Shown: positions 4,893 to 7,303 of the stretch, piece by piece
Layout of the letters: each line of letters starts with the position of its first letter
Numbering within the stretch: the stretch's first letter is position 1
Assembly (NCBI GenBank): GCA_003220905.1
Contig: QHTS01000105.1
Span: forward strand, 1 to 7,303
Origin: Gemmatimonadota bacterium
Lineage (GTDB): Bacteria > Gemmatimonadota > Gemmatimonadetes > Gemmatimonadales > GWC2-71-9
Reading direction: 5' to 3'
Length of the DNA stretch: 7,303 nucleotides
The notes under the pieces: model-generated
Databases searched by the model: none
Told to the model about the DNA's origin: nothing
Seen by the model: only the letters and a program-made list of their open reading frames with translations
Program-made: the position numbers and the translations under genes

Positions 4893-5811
4893 CCTCGGGC
4901 AGCTGTTCGTGCGCAACTGGCCGATCAAACTGGCGGCTCTGTTCTTCGCGATCATGCTGTACGTGGCGGTCGCGGCGCAGCAGCCCTTGTCGCAGACGTT
5001 CGTCATGCGACTCGCGATCGCCATCCCGCCCGGCCGGACGGTGCGGCAACAACCCGCCGGCGTGACGGTCGTGATCCTCGGGAAGGGCAGCGAAATCCTC
5101 AAGCTGCACTCCTTCCCGCGCGTGATCCGCAAGGCCATTCCCGACACGTTCTCGGCCGCGCTGTGGCGGATCCAGCTCCAACCCACCGACGTGGAGCTGC
5201 CCAAGGGGATCGAGGTGCAGGTCGCCGATATTCGGCCGCGCGATATCGAGATCCTGCTGGACTCCGTAGCGCACAAGGAAGTCCGGATCGTGCCGCGGGT
5301 GAACGTGGAAGCGGAGTCGGGCTACGTACTCCGCGGGCTGTCGATCACGCCCAGCCTGGCCCGCCTGGTGGGACCGGAGCAGAGCCTCGCGAAGCTCGAC
5401 TCGGTGACGACGCTGCCGACCGTGATTTCCAGCGTGAGCGGTCCCTTCTTCCAGACCGTCCCGATCGACACCACCCCCCTGGGCGTCGTCCGGATCTCAC
5501 CCAAGGCGGTGCGGATGGCGGGAGAAGTGACGGCGATCATCGAGCGCTCGATCGGCGGCGTACCAATAACGACGGCGGCCTCGGGGTTCACCGGGTTCCT
5601 CTTGTCCCCCGAACGTGTGTCGGTGACGGTGCGCGGCCCCGCGTCGCGCGTGAACACGCTCACGCGGGACAGCGTGCGCGTCGTGGCGCACCTCGTCGGC
5701 AAGGCGGGGCCGGGCGGTTACGCCAGGCTCACCGTGAGCGGGCCGCCAGGCCTCATCGCGCGCGCCGTGCCCGATTCCGTGTCTCTCAAGCGGAAGACCG
5801 GACGTGGCTGA
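4876..5811 (+). CDS. YbbR/CdaR-domain membrane protein
   Basis: This 311-residue protein has one N-terminal membrane helix at about 14-34 (NWPIKLAALFFAIMLYVAVA), the typical YbbR start. About three YbbR-type beta domains follow at roughly 38-128, 133-218 and 224-305. The second is clearest: KEVRIVPRVNVEAESGY, then ITPSLARLVGPEQSL. The third ends with LSPERVSVTVRGPASRV and the VSLKRK tail. In Firmicutes, YbbR-domain CdaR regulates the diadenylate cyclase CdaA, which is normally encoded next to it. No cyclase is visible here, although one may lie outside the window. The start ATG 4876 lies inside the end of the thioredoxin-like gene (17-base overlap), and the 3' end overlaps tsaD by eight bases. 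A link to c-di-AMP signalling is inference from family membership. Confidence 0.85.
   Translation: MTVRASLGQLFVRNWPIKLAALFFAIMLYVAVAAQQPLSQTFVMRLAIAIPPGRTVRQQPAGVTVVILGKGSEILKLHSFPRVIRKAIPDTFSAALWRIQLQPTDVELPKGIEVQVADIRPRDIEILLDSVAHKEVRIVPRVNVEAESGYVLRGLSITPSLARLVGPEQSLAKLDSVTTLPTVISSVSGPFFQTVPIDTTPLGVVRISPKAVRMAGEVTAIIERSIGGVPITTAASGFTGFLLSPERVSVTVRGPASRVNTLTRDSVRVVAHLVGKAGPGGYARLTVSGPPGLIARAVPDSVSLKRKTGRG
5792..5796 (+). promoter_or_regulatory. Shine-Dalgarno sequence for tsaD
   Basis: GGAAG lies seven bases before the GTG at 5804, inside the last codons of the YbbR gene. It supports the GTG as the tsaD start, which also gives the conserved N-terminus directly (ADVVLGIETSCDET). Confidence 0.5.
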
Positions 5812-6862
5812 CGTCGTTCTGGGCATCGAGACGTCCTGCGACGAGACATCGGCCGCCGTCCTCGTGGGCGAGCACCGGCGCCCCGAGCTCGCCGGCCTCG
5901 TCATCCTCTCCCAGGACGTACACAAGGTGTTCGGCGGGGTGGTGCCGGAGCTCGCCAGTCGGGCGCACCTCGCTGCCCTGCCGGCGGTGGTGGACCGCGC
6001 GCTCGCCGAGGCGGGACTCGCCTGGAGCGCCGTCGACGCGGTGGCGGTGACGCAGGGGCCGGGCCTCGTCGGCGCGCTGCTGGTGGGTGTGGTGTACGCC
6101 AAGGCGCTTGCCTACGCGGGGGACCGCGAGCTGATCGGCGTGCATCACATGGAGGGCCACCTGTTCGCGCCCGCACTGGAGGATCCGGAGCTGGCGCCGC
6201 CCTTCGTCGCGCTGCTCGTGTCGGGCGGCCACACCCTGCTGCTCGATGTCCCCGCGTGGGGCCGCTACCGCCTGCTCGGCGCGACCCGCGACGATGCCGC
6301 CGGCGAGGCGTTCGACAAGGTGGCCGCGCTCATCGGCCTGGGCTATCCGGGCGGCCCCGCCATCGAGCGGCTCGCGGCCCAGGGCGATCCCAAGAGATTT
6401 TCGTTTCCCCGACCGATGCGGGACGAGGGCTATGAGTTCTCGTTCTCGGGCTTGAAGACCGCGGTGCTGCGCGCCGTGCGGGCGACCGACGACCTCGCAC
6501 GCGACCGGTCGCATCTCGCCCGCGCCTTCCAGGACGCGGTGCTCGACGTGCTCGTGACCAAACTGGAGCGCGCGGTCCGGGCCACCGGCTATCGCACCGC
6601 AGTGCTGGGCGGCGGTGTGGCCTGCAACCGTACGCTCGCGGAGCTCGCGGCGCAGCGGCTTTCAGGCCTGGCGCGTGTCGCGGTCGCGAGCCCACGCCTG
6701 AACGCCGACAACGCCGCCATGATCGCCCGCGCCGGCTGGCACCGCCTCGCGCTGGGCGAGCGCAGCGATTGGACGCTCGACGCGCGCGCCGATCTCCCAC
6801 TGCCCGGTCTCGAGACCGCGGCTATTCCACAATCCGCAATCCGCAATCCGCAATCACCATGA
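5804..6862 (+). CDS. tsaD: tRNA N6-adenosine threonylcarbamoyltransferase TsaD
   Basis: TsaD transfers threonylcarbamoyl from its adenylate to A37 of ANN-decoding tRNAs (t6A), working with TsaB, TsaC and TsaE. The 352-residue protein shows the ASKHA-fold landmarks: GIETSCDETSAAVL at 7-20, HMEGH at 115-119 with the metal-binding histidines, SGGHT at 140-144, GEAFDKVAALIGLGYPGGP at 167-185, FSFSGLKTA at 212-220, GGGVACN at 269-275, and DNAAMIA at 302-308 with the third metal ligand. The segment before the last motif reads LNADN where LCTDN is usual. The start is GTG 5804, overlapping the previous gene by eight bases. The last dozen residues (PQSAIRNPQSP) come from a CAATCCG heptamer array and are not part of the conserved fold. 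The stop overlaps the lgt start as ATGA. Confidence 0.96.
   Translation: MADVVLGIETSCDETSAAVLVGEHRRPELAGLVILSQDVHKVFGGVVPELASRAHLAALPAVVDRALAEAGLAWSAVDAVAVTQGPGLVGALLVGVVYAKALAYAGDRELIGVHHMEGHLFAPALEDPELAPPFVALLVSGGHTLLLDVPAWGRYRLLGATRDDAAGEAFDKVAALIGLGYPGGPAIERLAAQGDPKRFSFPRPMRDEGYEFSFSGLKTAVLRAVRATDDLARDRSHLARAFQDAVLDVLVTKLERAVRATGYRTAVLGGGVACNRTLAELAAQRLSGLARVAVASPRLNADNAAMIARAGWHRLALGERSDWTLDARADLPLPGLETAAIPQSAIRNPQSP
6830..6855 (+). repeat. Tandem heptamer array (CAATCCG) at the tsaD 3' end
   Basis: Three full CAATCCG units (6830-6836, 6837-6843, 6844-6850) and a partial CAATC follow each other, encoding the C-terminal tail of TsaD. The array ends four bases before the lgt ATG and fills the place where a Shine-Dalgarno sequence for lgt would be expected. 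Confidence 0.92.
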
Positions 6863-7303
6863 CCCTCTACCCGCTGACCTTCCAGCTCGGCCCGCTCACC
6901 ATCACCGGCTATGGCCTCATGATGATGGTCGCTTTTCTCATGGCCGGCTGGGCGATCCAGGTCGATCTGCGGCGCCGCGGAATGAACGAGGACTACGCCG
7001 CCGATATCGTGTTCGCGGCCGTGGTCGGGGGTATCGTCGGGGCCAAAATCTGGTACGTGCTGCTCACCGGGGAGTGGGACGCGCTGTTTCGGCGCGGCGG
7101 GTTCGTGTGGTACGGCGGGTTTCTCGGGGGCGTGGCCGCGGTCCTCGGGCTCGGCTGGTGGCGGCGCGTGCCCGGGCGCTGGGCGATGGAGCTCACCGCC
7201 GCTCCGCTGGCCCTCGGCTACGCGCTCGGGCGCGTGGGTTGCTTCCTCGTGAACGACGACTACGGCATCCCGTCCACGCTTCCCTGGGCGATGAAGTTTC
7301 CCG
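6859..7303 (+). CDS. lgt: Prolipoprotein diacylglyceryl transferase Lgt, 3'-truncated by the window edge
   Basis: Lgt is an inner-membrane enzyme that transfers diacylglycerol from phosphatidylglycerol to the lipobox cysteine of prolipoproteins. The frame is open from ATG 6859 to the window end (148 complete codons; full Lgt is usually about 260-290). It shows ITGYGLMMMVAFLMAGWAI at about 15-33, AADIVFAAVVGGIVGAKIWY at 47-66, FVWYGGFLGGVAAVLGLGWW at 82-101, and ELTAAPLALGYALGRVGCFL at 111-130, giving four likely membrane segments. The signature region reads GRVGCFLVNDDYG at 124-136. R125 and G136 are kept, but Cys replaces the usual Asn after GRxG and Asp replaces the usual Glu. ATG 6859 overlaps the tsaD stop as ATGA. 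There is no Shine-Dalgarno sequence because the heptamer array lies directly upstream. Confidence 0.93.
   Translation, partial: MTLYPLTFQLGPLTITGYGLMMMVAFLMAGWAIQVDLRRRGMNEDYAADIVFAAVVGGIVGAKIWYVLLTGEWDALFRRGGFVWYGGFLGGVAAVLGLGWWRRVPGRWAMELTAAPLALGYALGRVGCFLVNDDYGIPSTLPWAMKFP

Noticed and set aside
4002..5276. Long open frame on the - strand (424 codons) opposite rpe, the thioredoxin-like gene and ybbR
   Set aside because: Antisense to three well-supported genes, with no recognisable family features.

Overview
The window is a dense, high-GC bacterial block. Ten genes all run on the + strand with almost no intergenic DNA: a thiamine-thiazole gene set (thiE/tenI-like, thiS, thiG), then rsmB, an orphan PASTA-repeat membrane protein, rpe, a TlpA-like membrane-anchored thioredoxin, a YbbR/CdaR-domain protein, tsaD and lgt. 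The first gene is cut at its 5' end and the last at its 3' end. No RNA gene, IS element, CRISPR array, promoter or terminator was recognised. The gene mix, GC content and low-complexity heptamer insertions suggest a soil or sediment lineage. Gemmatimonadota is my best guess, at moderate confidence, because it rests on overall impression and not on a marker gene.

Layout: 1-1588 holds thiE/tenI-like, thiS and thiG, which assemble the thiazole half of thiamine. 1623-2900 (possibly from 1584) is rsmB, a 16S rRNA m5C methyltransferase. 2900-4350 holds the PASTA protein and rpe. 4347-5811 holds the two membrane-anchored extracytoplasmic proteins, TlpA-like and YbbR. 5804-6862 is tsaD (tRNA t6A synthesis), and 6859-7303 is the 5' part of lgt (lipoprotein maturation). 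Eight of the nine gene junctions overlap by 1 to 17 bases (ATGA, TGATG or longer), so the block is probably one translationally coupled operon. The exception is thiG/rsmB, where homology and a Shine-Dalgarno-like sequence hint at an unusual upstream start that would restore an overlap.

The most unusual content lies inside the genes. Two short arrays of a 7-bp unit (CGGGAAA), in opposite orientations, lie in linkers of rsmB and form an 18-bp perfect inverted repeat around a 228-bp segment. A different 7-bp unit (CAATCCG) forms the 3' end of tsaD and runs up to the lgt start. A 9-bp C8G minisatellite encodes 12 consecutive prolines in RsmB, and a G5-A-G9 tract follows the rpe start codon. The order rsmB - PASTA protein - rpe resembles the Firmicutes order rsmB-prpC-prkC-rsgA-rpe-thiN, with the kinase domain, phosphatase and GTPase absent. 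No clearly new multi-gene defence or mobile system was seen.
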